DNA from: Enterococcus hermanniensis
GTDB lineage: Bacteria; Bacillota; Bacilli; Lactobacillales; Enterococcaceae
Direction: 5' to 3'
Assembly (NCBI RefSeq): GCF_001885945.1
Contig: NZ_JXKQ01000001.1
Coordinates: 62,001 to 126,000, forward strand
DNA length: 64,000 nucleotides
This document shows, in pieces, positions 36,169-45,272 of this stretch. The position numbers were made by a program, and so were the translations under genes. Each line of letters opens with the position of its first letter. Position 1 is the first letter of the stretch. The notes beneath the pieces are model-generated. The model searched no databases. It was not told the DNA's origin and saw only the letters and a list, made by a program, of their open reading frames with translations.

Positions 36169-36939
36169 CTAAACTTCTTCTTTGTATTCGATACCTAATT
36201 CAGCAGAGATTCCTGCATAGCCTTCTGCTTCTAAACGGCGTGCAAGATCCGCATCTCCAGTTAAGACCACACGGCCTTCCATCATGATATGGACCACATC
36301 TGGTACGATGTAGTTCAATAGACGTTGGTAGTGAGTAATGATCAAAGCGCCAAAATTTTCACCGCGCATTTCGTTGATACCGCGAGACACAACTTTTAAG
36401 GCATCAATGTCTAACCCAGAGTCGATTTCATCTAAGATCGCAAAGGTTGGTTCGATCATCAATAATTGTAAAATTTCATTACGTTTCTTTTCTCCACCCG
36501 AGAAACCTTCATTTAAATAGCGTTCTGCCATTTCTTCCGGCATATTCAATAATTCCATTTTTTTATCTAATTTTTTCAAGAATTGCATCACTGAGATTTT
36601 ATCGTCTTCACCACGACGTGCATTCATCGCAGCACGCATGAACTCAGCATTACTGATTCCTGGGATCTCACTTGGGTATTGCATTGCTAAGAATAAGCCC
36701 AAACGCGCACGTTCGTCGACTTCTAAGTCCAAAATATTTTTACCGTCAAACAGGATTTCCCCTTGTGTGACTTCATAGTTTGGGTTGCCCATGATAGCAG
36801 CAGACAATGTTGATTTCCCTGTACCGTTTGGTCCCATGATGGCGTGGATTTCGCCAGTCTTCATTACTAGGTTAACGCCTTTTAAAATTTCTTTATCGTC
36901 AATGGCTACGTGTAAGTCTTTGATTTCTAAAACTGACAT
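36169..36939 (-). CDS. sufC: Fe-S assembly ATPase SufC
   Basis: ABC-type ATPase of 256 residues, cytosolic, that drives conformational change in SufBD. Walker A GPNGTGKST near 36, signature LNEGFSGGEKKRNEI near 146, Walker B AILDEIDSGLDIDAL, switch His in LIITHYQRLL. GGAGG lies 7 bases before the ATG. It is the first gene of the operon. Confidence 0.96.
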   Translation of the reverse strand: MSVLEIKDLHVAIDDKEILKGVNLVMKTGEIHAIMGPNGTGKSTLSAAIMGNPNYEVTQGEILFDGKNILDLEVDERARLGLFLAMQYPSEIPGISNAEFMRAAMNARRGEDDKISVMQFLKKLDKKMELLNMPEEMAERYLNEGFSGGEKKRNEILQLLMIEPTFAILDEIDSGLDIDALKVVSRGINEMRGENFGALIITHYQRLLNYIVPDVVHIMMEGRVVLTGDADLARRLEAEGYAGISAELGIEYKEEV

Positions 36940-37140
36940 GAAAGTACCTCCAAATATTTTTTCTCGTTCTCACACATTTTAATCTAAATGAGAATGGAAT
37001 ACAAATTGATTCGCATAATTTCTTTTCAAAAACGACTATTTATTTAGAATTATTATAATTATGTTCGCTTGCAATTTAAATCTTCTGCAAACAATAAAAT
37101 CCTTCATTATTGTAGCTCTTATTTACAAACCTATTGTGAC

Positions 37141-37174
37141 AAAAAAACACCGAAAGGATGTTTCCCTTCGGTGT
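37141..37174 (-). terminator. Terminator of metNIQ
   Basis: CACCGAAAGG / CCCTTCGGTG stem after the metQ stop, with seven T on the minus strand. Confidence 0.85.
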
Positions 37175-37183
37175 CAGTACTTC

Positions 37184-38026
37184 TTATTCTTCCACGGGTT
37201 TTACAGAACCGTCCCATTTTTTCAAGATCCAGTCTTGAACATCTTTTTCACGTAAAACTTTGATCAATTTTTTGATTCGCGCATCATTTTTATCTTCTGT
37301 ACGAACCGCAATGATGTTGGCATATGGTGAGTTGTCTTTTTCAAGTAACAAAGCATCGTTGACTGGGTTTAGCCCCGCGCCATAAGCGAAGTTGGCATTG
37401 ATCGCAACTAAGTCGCCTTCGTCATTGTTGTAAGTCGTAGCAAGCAATGCTGGATCGATAGAATGTTCAAATTTCAAGTTTTTAGGGTTTTCAGCAATAT
37501 CATCGAAAGTGGCTGTTTCTAAATCAACACCATCTTTAACTTTGACTAAATTCGCATCTTGTAAGATCGTGATGATTCGGCCCCAGTCAGACTCAGAGTT
37601 TGAAGTAATGATCGTTGCGCCATCTTTCAAATCTTTGATGTCTTTGATTTTTTTAGAATATAAGCCCATTGGTTCGATATGGATCGCACCAGCATCCGTA
37701 AATTTATAATCATTTTCTTTTACGGCTTTGTCAAAGAATGGTTTATGTTGGAAGTAGTTAGCATCGATATCGCCATCAGCTAACGCTTTGTTTGGTAAAA
37801 CATAGTCATCGAATTTTTTGATTTCTAGTTTCATGCCTTCTTTTTCAAGTAACGGTTTGATGTGTTCCAAGATTTCAGCATGCGGTGTTGGTGAAGCACC
37901 GACAACTAAAGTATCGCTATCTTTTTTACTACTACTATCAGAAGAGCTTGAGCTACTGTTCCCACAAGCGGCTAAGCCGACTGTTAATAATGCTACTGCT
38001 GCAAAACCTAAAAATTTCTTTTTCAT
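37184..38026 (-). CDS. metQ: Methionine ABC transporter lipoprotein MetQ
   Basis: A 280-residue substrate-binding lipoprotein of the NlpA/MetQ family. Residues 1-20 form a signal peptide with lipobox LAAC (Cys21), followed by a Ser-rich linker. Family motifs are VVGASPTPHAEILEHIKPLL, DGDIDANYFQHKPFFD and the methionine-contact region VAINANFAYGAGLNP. It captures methionine (and related forms) outside the membrane. Last gene of metNIQ. Confidence 0.94.
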   Translation of the reverse strand: MKKKFLGFAAVALLTVGLAACGNSSSSSSDSSSKKDSDTLVVGASPTPHAEILEHIKPLLEKEGMKLEIKKFDDYVLPNKALADGDIDANYFQHKPFFDKAVKENDYKFTDAGAIHIEPMGLYSKKIKDIKDLKDGATIITSNSESDWGRIITILQDANLVKVKDGVDLETATFDDIAENPKNLKFEHSIDPALLATTYNNDEGDLVAINANFAYGAGLNPVNDALLLEKDNSPYANIIAVRTEDKNDARIKKLIKVLREKDVQDWILKKWDGSVKPVEE

Positions 38027-38100
38027 TGCTGGTTCCCCCTAAATTGACTGTTTTTTATTTTTAATAAGAAAAAATTCTTACTGTTACCCCACGAGTGAAA

Positions 38101-38787
38101 TTAACGCTTATCGGTTCTCTTTGTTAAGAAGTCCCCGATTCCTTGAACGATGAATACGATCAATAGAATGATCACGGTAGCTACTAAAGTGACCGTATAG
38201 TTTCCGCGTTGATAGCCTTCTTGCCAAGCTAATGCACCAAGACCACCGGCCCCGATCGCACCGGCCATAGCTGTAAATCCGATCATTGAAACTGATGTAA
38301 CTGTCAAACCAGAAATCAACGCTGGCAGACTTTCAGGAATCAAAACTTTCCAAATCGTTTGGAAATAACTTGCGCCCATCGCATCTGCTGCTTCTAAAAC
38401 GCCTGAGTCAACTTCACGAAAGGCGATCTCTACTAAACGAGCATAAAAGGGTGCGGCTGAAAGTACTAACGCTGGAATTGCCGCTTTCGCTCCTAACATC
38501 GTTCCGACTAAACTTTTGGTAAATGGAATGATCAAAACCATCAAGATCATGAATGGCGTTGAGCGGAAAATATTACTGATGATCGAAACCAATCCGTATA
38601 AAATACTGCGCGCACTTGAATGTTTTCGACCTAATGAGTAAAGTAGTAAGCCTAATAATAAGCCTAATATGAAAACGATGACCATTGAAATAATCGTCAT
38701 GAACAACGTATCATTGATGGCTTCTTTTAATGTATCCCACGATACTTGTTGGAAATTTAAATAGGTTTCTGTAAAACTTTTATCCAC
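38101..38787 (-). CDS. metI: Methionine ABC transporter permease MetI
   Basis: A 228-residue membrane permease with five hydrophobic segments and the EAA loop (EVDSGVLEAADAMGASYFQT, then IWKVLIPESLPALISG). Start at GTG 38787, behind GGAGGTG and overlapping the metN stop by 8 bases; the longer frame begins inside metN. It works with MetN and MetQ for methionine import. Confidence 0.94.
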   Translation of the reverse strand: MDKSFTETYLNFQQVSWDTLKEAINDTLFMTIISMVIVFILGLLLGLLLYSLGRKHSSARSILYGLVSIISNIFRSTPFMILMVLIIPFTKSLVGTMLGAKAAIPALVLSAAPFYARLVEIAFREVDSGVLEAADAMGASYFQTIWKVLIPESLPALISGLTVTSVSMIGFTAMAGAIGAGGLGALAWQEGYQRGNYTVTLVATVIILLIVFIVQGIGDFLTKRTDKR

Positions 38788-39814
38788 GGTGCAGCACCTC
38801 CACGCCAACTTGTTGACTTTCTATAAAGCGAATCGCTTGATCGACTTCTTTTGGTTCACCCGTCAACTGAACAGTCAATGTGCCAAAAGAGCTTCCCGTT
38901 GCTCGTTCGATATTCCCGTAAACAATGCTGATGTTGATGGGGAATTGACGGATTGCTTGTGAAACAACTGGTTCATTCGCATTGTTTTCCAAGAAATTCA
39001 AGGTTGCTAACGTGCCCGTTGGATTTTCTTTGATAAATTCGGCGAGTAAAGCAGATGGATCTGCTTTTGGTTCTAAATCTTGTTGGACGAAAATCTTGGT
39101 CACTTCCTGTTGTGGATGACGGAAAACTTCACGAACAGATCCTTCTTCGACGATTTTTCCAAGTTCCATCACAGCGACTTTGTTACAAATTTTACGGATC
39201 ACATTCATTTCATGAGTGATCAATACGATCGTTAAACCTAATTTTTGATTGATATTGGCTAATAATTCCAAAACTTCTTCCGTCGTTTGTGGATCCAATG
39301 CACTGGTTGCTTCATCACAAAGGAGGATATCTGGATCATTGGCTAATGCTCTAGCGATCCCGACCCGTTGTTTTTGTCCTCCGGATAATTGGGAAGGATA
39401 AGCGTCCCCACGGCCATCAAGTCCCACTAAACTCAATAATTCTTCCGCTTTTTTCTGACGTTGTTCTTTTGCTACCCCCGCCAATTCTAGTGGTAGCTGA
39501 ATATTTTCGATCACTGTACGTGACCATAACAGATTAAAATGTTGGAAGATCATCCCAACTTTTTTACGAAAGCTTCTTAATGCTGCTCCTTGTAATTTTG
39601 CTACATCTTCGCCATTGACGATCACTTGGCCGTCAGTTGGTGTTTCTAAACCATTCAATAAGCGAACCAATGTACTTTTTCCTGCTCCGGAATAACCGAC
39701 GATGCCATACACATCTTTTTCCTCGATTGTTAAATTGATTCCATTGACTGCGTGGATCGTTCCTTTTTTGCCAGCGAAACTTTTCCCCACTTGATTTAAT
39801 TCAATCAATGCCAT
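38780..39814 (-). CDS. metN: Methionine ABC transporter ATPase MetN
   Basis: A 344-residue ATPase. Walker A GYSGAGKSTLVRLL near 39, signature QLSGGQKQRVGIARAL, Walker B ILLCDEATSALDPQTT, switch THEMNV. The C-terminal 90 residues form the NIL domain (NFLENNANEPVVSQAIRQF), which senses methionine in relatives. First gene of the operon, behind a T-box leader. Confidence 0.95.
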   Translation of the reverse strand: MALIELNQVGKSFAGKKGTIHAVNGINLTIEEKDVYGIVGYSGAGKSTLVRLLNGLETPTDGQVIVNGEDVAKLQGAALRSFRKKVGMIFQHFNLLWSRTVIENIQLPLELAGVAKEQRQKKAEELLSLVGLDGRGDAYPSQLSGGQKQRVGIARALANDPDILLCDEATSALDPQTTEEVLELLANINQKLGLTIVLITHEMNVIRKICNKVAVMELGKIVEEGSVREVFRHPQQEVTKIFVQQDLEPKADPSALLAEFIKENPTGTLATLNFLENNANEPVVSQAIRQFPINISIVYGNIERATGSSFGTLTVQLTGEPKEVDQAIRFIESQQVGVEVLHRG

Positions 39815-39944
39815 GTTTCTGACTTCCCTTCTAGATAAGCGGATAGCTTATAGCTAACTCTTAATTATGTAACTATTTTACCAAGTTGTTGAAAAATAGT
39901 CCGTTCATTTGCATACTGCGTTTTATGCTTGTCTGCCTAAGACT

Positions 39945-40243
39945 AACAAAAAAAGCCCCCGTCCATAAATGTACTATTGTACACTTAGGACGAAAGCTTT
40001 TGACTTCCGTGTTACCACCTAAAATTTATCCTGACCTTACGATCACGACCTCTACCAGTACTTGCAACTTGCGCATACTGAGGTGCTATAACGGGCACTC
40101 CCGTGATAGACTTAACTGTGTCTCGTCTATCCCGCTCAAAGACCATTTTCCATCTCATTTCCATAACTCCCTCTCAGCATACAGGAGCTCTCTTTGTACT
40201 TTAATCAGATGTACTTTTCTTTTCATCGCTTTCTCATGTGTAT
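39945..40243 (-). promoter_or_regulatory. T-box riboswitch leader of metNIQ (probably methionine-specific)
   Basis: On the minus strand the T-box core AGGTGGTAACACGG lies at 40020-40007, followed by a terminator (TTCGTCC...GGACG, then GGGGGC and seven T, 39992-39943). Upstream are a Stem-I-like fold (AGAGAGCTCC, GCTGAGAGGG) and a candidate specifier region with ATG in GGAAAATGGTC. Uncharged tRNA binding should favour the antiterminator. The downstream transporter supports tRNA-Met; I could not fold Stem I to prove the codon. Confidence 0.85.
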
Positions 40244-40249
40244 GAAAGG

Positions 40250-40278
40250 ATTATATCAGGCAATTATTAGCATGTCAA
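40250..40278 (-). promoter_or_regulatory. Consensus sigma-A promoter of the metNIQ leader
   Basis: Minus-strand TTGACA (40278-40273), 17-base spacer, TATAAT (40255-40250). A perfect match in both boxes. Confidence 0.9.
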
Positions 40279-40298
40279 ACACGAATTGAAAATTTTCT

Positions 40299-40631
40299 TT
40301 ATAAATTTTCAAACTCTGCTTCGTCTACTTCACGCAATGATAATATCCAGGCATCTAACTCTTCTTTTGTGTTCAAGGCCGCAGGATCTGCTTGGACTTT
40401 TTCACTGACAGAAGATACGACACCTGTTAAGGGACTTTTGAATTCTTGAACAGCTTTTTCTGCTTCGATCTCAATAAAAGGTTCGCCGGCTTTAATTGTT
40501 TGGCCGATTTTTGGTAAAGAGATGAACGTAACTTCACCTAATGTTTCTGACATCTCAGCGGTCAATCCCATGCAATAGTCTTTATCGTTATGTAAAATCC
40601 ATAGTCCTTCTTGTTTCTTTAAGTAACTCAT
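40299..40631 (-). CDS. gcvH: GcvH-like lipoyl carrier protein
   Basis: A 110-residue lipoyl-domain protein. The lipoylated lysine is in FIEIEAEKAVQEFKSPLTGV near residue 59, and the H-protein shape (VTFISLPKIGQTIKAGEPF) is clear. No other glycine cleavage genes are nearby, so it may serve as a lipoate relay protein, as free-standing GcvH does in other Firmicutes. It follows the spx-like gene directly, the same pair seen in Bacillus (yusI-gcvH). Confidence 0.85.
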   Translation of the reverse strand: MSYLKKQEGLWILHNDKDYCMGLTAEMSETLGEVTFISLPKIGQTIKAGEPFIEIEAEKAVQEFKSPLTGVVSSVSEKVQADPAALNTKEELDAWILSLREVDEAEFENL

Positions 40632-40988
40632 TTATTTAAACGCTCCTTCGTAAGTTTCTTCTTTGAATCCATTGATCAAAAATTGATCATTTTTGATCAG
40701 CAATGGGCGCTTGACTAGCATCCCGTCACTAGCTAATAACTCACTTGCTTCAGTGACTGAAAGATCTGCGATTTTATCTTTCAGACCTAATTCACGGTAC
40801 TTCATGCCGCTGGTATTAAAGAAACGGCGAATCGGCAAGTCACTTTGACTAATCCATTGTTCAAAATCCGCATTTGACGGAGTTGCCTCGATCAAATCGA
40901 TCGTTTCATAAGCGACTCCTTGTTGATCTAGCCATGTTTTGGCTTTGCGACAAGTCGAACATTTTGGGTACCAATAAAATTTAAGCAC
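40632..40988 (-). CDS. Spx/ArsC family protein (YusI-like)
   Basis: A 118-residue thioredoxin-fold protein with KFYWYPKCSTCRKAKTWL (CxxC) at the start and RRFFNTSGMKYRELGLKD and LVKRPLLI in the middle, as in arsenate-reductase-related proteins. It lacks the RPB-type Arg of true Spx in an obvious position, so a YusI-like reductase of unknown substrate is more likely. Start at GTG 40988, 7 bases after AGGAGG and overlapping the rodA stop. Confidence 0.8.
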   Translation of the reverse strand: MLKFYWYPKCSTCRKAKTWLDQQGVAYETIDLIEATPSNADFEQWISQSDLPIRRFFNTSGMKYRELGLKDKIADLSVTEASELLASDGMLVKRPLLIKNDQFLINGFKEETYEGAFK

Positions 40989-42174
40989 GTCGTGTCCTCC
41001 TGATAGGTTGTTTGTCAGCACTTTGATAGCGCATTGAGAGAATCAAACCGATCCCGATCATGTTTCCTAAAATCGAAGATCCCCCTTGACTGATAAACGG
41101 CAATGGAATCCCCGTTAACGGTAATAGACCAATGTTTGCCCCGATATTTTCAAATACATGGAACAACATCATCATAACGATTCCAGAAGCAATATACGCA
41201 TAAAACTCATTATTCATATCAAAGCATAAACGAATCATCCGATAAATCAAAATAAAATACAGTAAAATCACAAATGCGCCACCGACAAAACCGAAGTTTT
41301 CACCGATCACGGTAAAGATCATATCCGATTCACGGACAGGAACATAGACATGACTGACATTATAACCAGTTCCTAACATCCCGCCAGAACCAATCGCCAT
41401 CAATGAATGCGCCAATTGGAAACTTTTTCCTTGAGGGTCATGGAAAGGATCAATCCACGAATCGATTCGTGCAAATTGATAGTTTTTAAACCCAACATGC
41501 GTCAGCAACTCGCGACCTGCGTCCGTCGTTACTAAGAAAATAACCGATCCGCCAAGGACAACAGCAGCAACGATCACTGGAACGATAATCAACCATGAAA
41601 TACCAGACATCAAAAACATGCCGGCAAAAATGGCCAGAAAGACTAGCATCGTCCCGAAGTCTTTTTGGGCTAAAACTAAACCAAATACAGGGATCGAAAC
41701 CAATACCATTTTAAAAATCAAACCAAAATCACTTTTTAACGAACGAACCTTATGAGCCACACTATGTTTAGTAATGATTAAAGCCATCATCAAAATATAT
41801 GCGATCTTCATAAGTTCGGCCGGTTGGAACGTCAAAGAACCAATCTTAAACCAGTTTTTTGAGCCTGTCGAAGCGGCTAATGTCGGATCATAATACTTCA
41901 GTAATGCTAACATGACGGCTAAACCGATCACATATAAAAAGGGCGTTATCCGCCATAAAAGCTTTGCGTCAAAATGAATAATAATACCAACTGCTAAAGC
42001 TCCTACCAGATACCATACGCCTTGCATGACCATATTTCGAAAAATATTAGGATCTCTTGGGTCGTGGGTCAACGCCACATACAGGGAAAGCATCCCTACC
42101 AAACATAATATGAACACAGGTAAAATAACGCCGTAATCAATACGACTATCATTGTTTTTTCTTAAGCTATCCAT
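40981..42174 (-). CDS. rodA: Rod-shape SEDS glycosyltransferase RodA/FtsW family
   Basis: A 397-residue polytopic protein of the SEDS family, which polymerises lipid II. About ten hydrophobic segments are visible. The catalytic/functional segments are FKIGSLTFQPAELMKIAYIL, QPAE in the large loop region, and FVGGAFVILLYFILIYRMIR, ending PLPFISQGGSSILGNMIGIG. The name follows general similarity and the absence of other cell-division genes nearby; FtsW cannot be excluded. Confidence 0.85.
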   Translation of the reverse strand: MDSLRKNNDSRIDYGVILPVFILCLVGMLSLYVALTHDPRDPNIFRNMVMQGVWYLVGALAVGIIIHFDAKLLWRITPFLYVIGLAVMLALLKYYDPTLAASTGSKNWFKIGSLTFQPAELMKIAYILMMALIITKHSVAHKVRSLKSDFGLIFKMVLVSIPVFGLVLAQKDFGTMLVFLAIFAGMFLMSGISWLIIVPVIVAAVVLGGSVIFLVTTDAGRELLTHVGFKNYQFARIDSWIDPFHDPQGKSFQLAHSLMAIGSGGMLGTGYNVSHVYVPVRESDMIFTVIGENFGFVGGAFVILLYFILIYRMIRLCFDMNNEFYAYIASGIVMMMLFHVFENIGANIGLLPLTGIPLPFISQGGSSILGNMIGIGLILSMRYQSADKQPIRRTRRA

Positions 42175-42262
42175 TTTTCATCTCTTTTCCACAGTGTACT
42201 CGCCTTATTATAGACACTTTTTTCCAGAAAGAAAAGTCAGCATCGTTGTCTTTGTAAAATCT

Positions 42263-42883
42263 TTATTCTTCTTTGGACATTTTTTGTAAAAAATAAATCA
42301 AGCCCCAAATACTTAACTGGATAAAACTATAGAGCGCTACAAATTGAACTTTCGCCATACTCCAATCTCCGATCAACAAAGTCACTGTTTTTATTGGATG
42401 AATAAGCAATTCAATCGAGTGGATTCGTTCGAAACGACCGATATAGACTGCAATTCCTGACAAAAACGCAAGTATCGTCAAACTAGCTACTTGTTGTTTT
42501 AAATCCAAAGTTACTGTTTTCAATAAACTAAAGACCTGACCCATTCCAATAAAGACCATCATCAAAATCGGCAACACCAACAATAAAAAGGACCACCAGT
42601 CTGGAAACGTGGCGCTGAACAAACCGTTTGGTCGATAAATATCCAAACTAGTTAGATAGAAAAGATCCGTCAGTAGATACGGAATATTCGGGAAAAATAA
42701 TAGCCATAATAGCCCCAGCAACCAATGCCACCCAGAATCGAGCTTCATAAAAAGTTGCCCAAACACGATTGGCAGCCAAGCCAAGAAAACATTCAATCCC
42801 ATAAAAGAAAATGTCTGTTGAAAAAAGCTCATTCCTACGATGTAAAGAATGACGCCTAGATGAAACCCATAATTCTTTTGCAT
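42263..42883 (-). CDS. DUF1361 membrane protein
   Basis: A 206-residue membrane protein with about six hydrophobic segments. WLPIVFGQLFMKLDSGWHWL, LLFFPNIPYLLTDLFYLT and GRFERIHSIELLIHP are the conserved DUF1361 features (FPNxPYLLTDxF motif). No function has been shown for the family. It is transcribed in the same direction as rodA but separated by about 90 bases. Confidence 0.8.
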   Translation of the reverse strand: MQKNYGFHLGVILYIVGMSFFQQTFSFMGLNVFLAWLPIVFGQLFMKLDSGWHWLLGLLWLLFFPNIPYLLTDLFYLTSLDIYRPNGLFSATFPDWWSFLLLVLPILMMVFIGMGQVFSLLKTVTLDLKQQVASLTILAFLSGIAVYIGRFERIHSIELLIHPIKTVTLLIGDWSMAKVQFVALYSFIQLSIWGLIYFLQKMSKEE

Positions 42884-42961
42884 AACTCTCCTTTATTCTA
42901 TTTCTTTTTCTATCTATTACGATAGCATAAATCCTAAAATTAGGCTCTAAAAATCCCTAAT

Positions 42962-42996
42962 AAAAAAACTCCCTACTATTATATGTAGAGAGTTGT
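42962..42996 (-). terminator. Terminator after the coiled-coil protein gene
   Basis: AACTCCCTAC / GTAGAGAGTT stem with an 8-base loop, then seven T on the minus strand. Confidence 0.85.
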
Positions 42997-43001
42997 TTAC
43001 T

Positions 43002-43688
43002 TTATTTATGTTGGTCGACGATTTGTTGTGATTTATCTGCAGTCGTTTTTACATCTGCTTTAGCTTTTTCAAGCTTATCAATATAAGCTCTTAAGTTAGT
43101 ATTTTCTTGCGTAGCTTCAGTTAATTTTTGTTTTGTTGTTGCTAATTCCGCTTCGACAGCAGTTTTATCGCTCATCGCTTGATTTAATTTTGTGTTCAAT
43201 GAATCATAAGTTGCTTGCAATTCATTGACCTTTTGGTTTGCTGCATCTACTTTTGCATTCATCTCGGTATTCAATCGTTGGATTTCTTGGTTTTTTTGTT
43301 CAATTTCTGCCAATTTTGTTTGGATTTCATTTTGCTTGGCTGCAAGCTCTGAATCTTTCCCGTTTAATTGAGCAGTAAGACTTGTTTTGTCACTAGCTAA
43401 TTGATCACGTTCACTTTTTAACGTATCTGCTTGTTGTTTGTAAGTATCACGATCTTTGATTGCTTGGTCAAGTTGCGTTTGGTTGGTTGCTGTTCTAGTC
43501 GTCAATTGTGCAATTTGTTGATCTTTGGTCGACAAGGAGGTGTTCAATTTGTCTAAGTTGTCGTTAATCGTTGAGATATTGTCCTCGCCACCCCAAATGA
43601 TTATGTTATCTGCATAATGCTTCCCGGCCATACCAATCATTATTACCAACATTGCAACCGTCATTAATACATAATGTTTCTTTTTCAT
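43002..43688 (-). CDS. Membrane-anchored coiled-coil protein
   Basis: A 228-residue protein with one N-terminal membrane segment (HYVLMTVAMLVIMIGMAG) and then 170 residues of continuous heptads (LDKLNTSLSTKDQQIAQLTT; KLAEIEQKNQEIQRLNTEMN; LNQAMSDKTAVEAELATTKQ). There is no enzyme motif, cell-wall anchor or Cys. It probably sits on the outer face of the membrane as a rod-like spacer. I know no named family. It is monocistronic. Confidence 0.75.
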   Translation of the reverse strand: MKKKHYVLMTVAMLVIMIGMAGKHYADNIIIWGGEDNISTINDNLDKLNTSLSTKDQQIAQLTTRTATNQTQLDQAIKDRDTYKQQADTLKSERDQLASDKTSLTAQLNGKDSELAAKQNEIQTKLAEIEQKNQEIQRLNTEMNAKVDAANQKVNELQATYDSLNTKLNQAMSDKTAVEAELATTKQKLTEATQENTNLRAYIDKLEKAKADVKTTADKSQQIVDQHK

Positions 43689-43985
43689 TATTTAGTTTTC
43701 TCCTTATAAATATTAAAATATTTAATAGCAAATATTATATTATCGATATAGTTAGGAATAGTCAATAACAAATATAATTTTTTAGGACTTTAACAATTGT
43801 CAAAGATTAAAATAAAATTATATCTATGTTAATTAATTCAAAATTCACTATATACCATTTCGAAAAAAGATTATTTATTAAATGACGAATACAATATTTA
43901 CTGCGGATTTCCAATAAAACCTTTCTCATTTTGGATAAACAACGTTTTTTATTCATTATTGCGCCAGATTAAATGAGCAAAGTAA
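43689..43985. other. AT-rich intergenic region
   Basis: Between the coiled-coil protein gene and the tRNA terminator. Very AT-rich. It should hold the promoter of the coiled-coil gene. No gene seen. Confidence 0.5.
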
Positions 43986-43986
43986 A

Positions 43987-44027
43987 AAAAAAACGACTTG
44001 ATCAATAAATTATTGATCAAGTCGTTT
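43987..44027 (-). terminator. Terminator of tRNA-Thr
   Basis: Perfect 17-bp arms (43991-44007 and 44011-44027) with a 3-base loop, then a long T run on the minus strand. Confidence 0.9.
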
Positions 44028-44037
44028 TAAACTAAGA

Positions 44038-44110
44038 TGCCAGCTGCAGGATTTGAACCTGTGACCTACGCGTTACGAGTGCGTTGCTCTACCAACTGAG
44101 CTAAGCTGGC
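44038..44110 (-). tRNA. tRNA-Thr (anticodon CGT)
   Basis: 73 bases. Acceptor GCCAGCT pairs with AGCTGGC; D-loop AGCTCAGTTGGTAGAGC; anticodon loop CTCGTAA (anticodon CGT, reads ACG); T-loop GGTTCAAATCC. CCA is not encoded. It has its own terminator. Confidence 0.95.
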
Positions 44111-44246
44111 CTTTCTATACAAGAAAATTATAGAGAACTTTCTCCAAAAAGTAAAGTGATTTTATAATCAAAAAGCGATTACATGAAAAATTCTTGAAAA
44201 TATGCTAAAATAAGTTATGTGATACAAAAGGAGGCGGTTGAAACAG

Positions 44247-44483
44247 ATGGCTACATTTGGCAAAATTGAAACACACGTTGATCCTTCCGAAGCTGGAAAA
44301 GAATTTCCAGTCAAGACACACGTCATGTTCGCTTTACGCGGCAAATCCCAAACTGGGATCGTCACGAAACAATTGAAAAACGCAGCAATTGTTGAAATTG
44401 ATGAAAAGCAAGACAATGAAGACTTGATTGTTCAGTCTAATGGTGTTGCAGTGATCAATTACAAACAAATGGAAAAGATTTAG
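44247..44483 (+). CDS. DUF2187-like small protein
   Basis: A 78-residue protein. VKTHVMFALRGKSQTGIVTK then NAAIVEIDEKQD is the small beta-barrel of DUF2187/YkvS-type proteins, widespread and uncharacterised in Firmicutes. GGAGG lies 12 bases before the ATG at 44247; an in-frame TTG at 44238 is only 3 bases after it, so the ATG is preferred. A terminator follows. Confidence 0.75.
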   Translation: MATFGKIETHVDPSEAGKEFPVKTHVMFALRGKSQTGIVTKQLKNAAIVEIDEKQDNEDLIVQSNGVAVINYKQMEKI

Positions 44484-44487
44484 ATTC

Positions 44488-44524
44488 AAAAAAAAGCGGA
44501 CCGCTGAGCGGTTCGCTTTTTTCT
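44488..44524. terminator. Bidirectional terminator
   Basis: AAGCGGACCGC / GCGGTTCGCTT with a TGA loop and T runs on both strands, between the DUF2187-like gene and upp. Confidence 0.88.
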
Positions 44525-45153
44525 TATTTTGTACCGAATAAACGATCCCCGGCATCGCCCAGACCAGGAACGATGTAGCCTTGTTCATTTAAACGTTCAT
44601 CTAATGCCGCAGTGTAGATATCTACATCTGGATGTGCTTCTTGTAACGCTTTGACACCTTCTGGCGCAGCAACTAAACAAACAAATTTCATGTTTGAAGC
44701 CCCACGTTTTTTCAATGAATCAATAGCCATGATTGCTGAACCACCAGTTGCTAACATTGGATCAACGATAAATAATTGACGGCTATCGATATCTTCAGGC
44801 ATTTTAAAGAAATATTCATGTGGTTCGAACGTTTCTTCATCACGGAACATTCCGATATGTCCGACTTTAGCAGCTGGAATCAATTCTAAGATTCCGTCTA
44901 CCATGCCAATACCCGCACGTAAGATCGGAACGATGGCAACTTTTTTACCTGATAATGTTTTTTGTGTTGATGGTGTGATCGGTGTTTCGATCTCGATATC
45001 TTCTAATGGCATATCACGTGAGACTTCATACGCCATTAACATCGCGATTTCATCAACGACTTCACGAAAAACTTTCGTTCCACAATTTTTATCACGAATA
45101 ATTGTTAATTTGTGTTGGATCAGTGGATGATCAATTACTTGAAACTTGCCCAT
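44524..45153 (-). CDS. upp: Uracil phosphoribosyltransferase
   Basis: A 209-residue pyrimidine-salvage enzyme: uracil + PRPP to UMP. The PRPP loop is [18 protein letters not shown] near residue 130. The uracil site is near [16 protein letters not shown] at the end, and [11 protein letters not shown] near 78 is also typical. Start at ATG 45153, 9 bases after AAGGAG. It follows glyA in the same direction, a common Firmicute order. Confidence 0.97.
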   Translation of the reverse strand: MGKFQVIDHPLIQHKLTIIRDKNCGTKVFREVVDEIAMLMAYEVSRDMPLEDIEIETPITPSTQKTLSGKKVAIVPILRAGIGMVDGILELIPAAKVGHIGMFRDEETFEPHEYFFKMPEDIDSRQLFIVDPMLATGGSAIMAIDSLKKRGASNMKFVCLVAAPEGVKALQEAHPDVDIYTAALDERLNEQGYIVPGLGDAGDRLFGTK

Positions 45154-45272
45154 AATTAATTGCTCCTTATTCATTTGATTGCGTTAGTTTTCTATTTTGA
45201 TTAAAATCAATCAGAAAATAAACACCTTTTATTCTGCATTTCTCCTATTATAAGACAATTGCAGAAAGAAAA

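Noticed and set aside
39886-40245. Plus-strand open frame of 119 codons
   Set aside because: It runs antisense through the T-box leader and lacks a ribosome site.
43991-44027. 17-bp inverted repeat taken as an insertion-sequence end
   Set aside because: It has a 3-base loop and a T run right after the tRNA gene, so it is a terminator.
44038-44110. tRNA-Thr as an integration site
   Set aside because: No duplicated tRNA 3' end or integrase is near it; the integrated element uses the site at 18286/31398.
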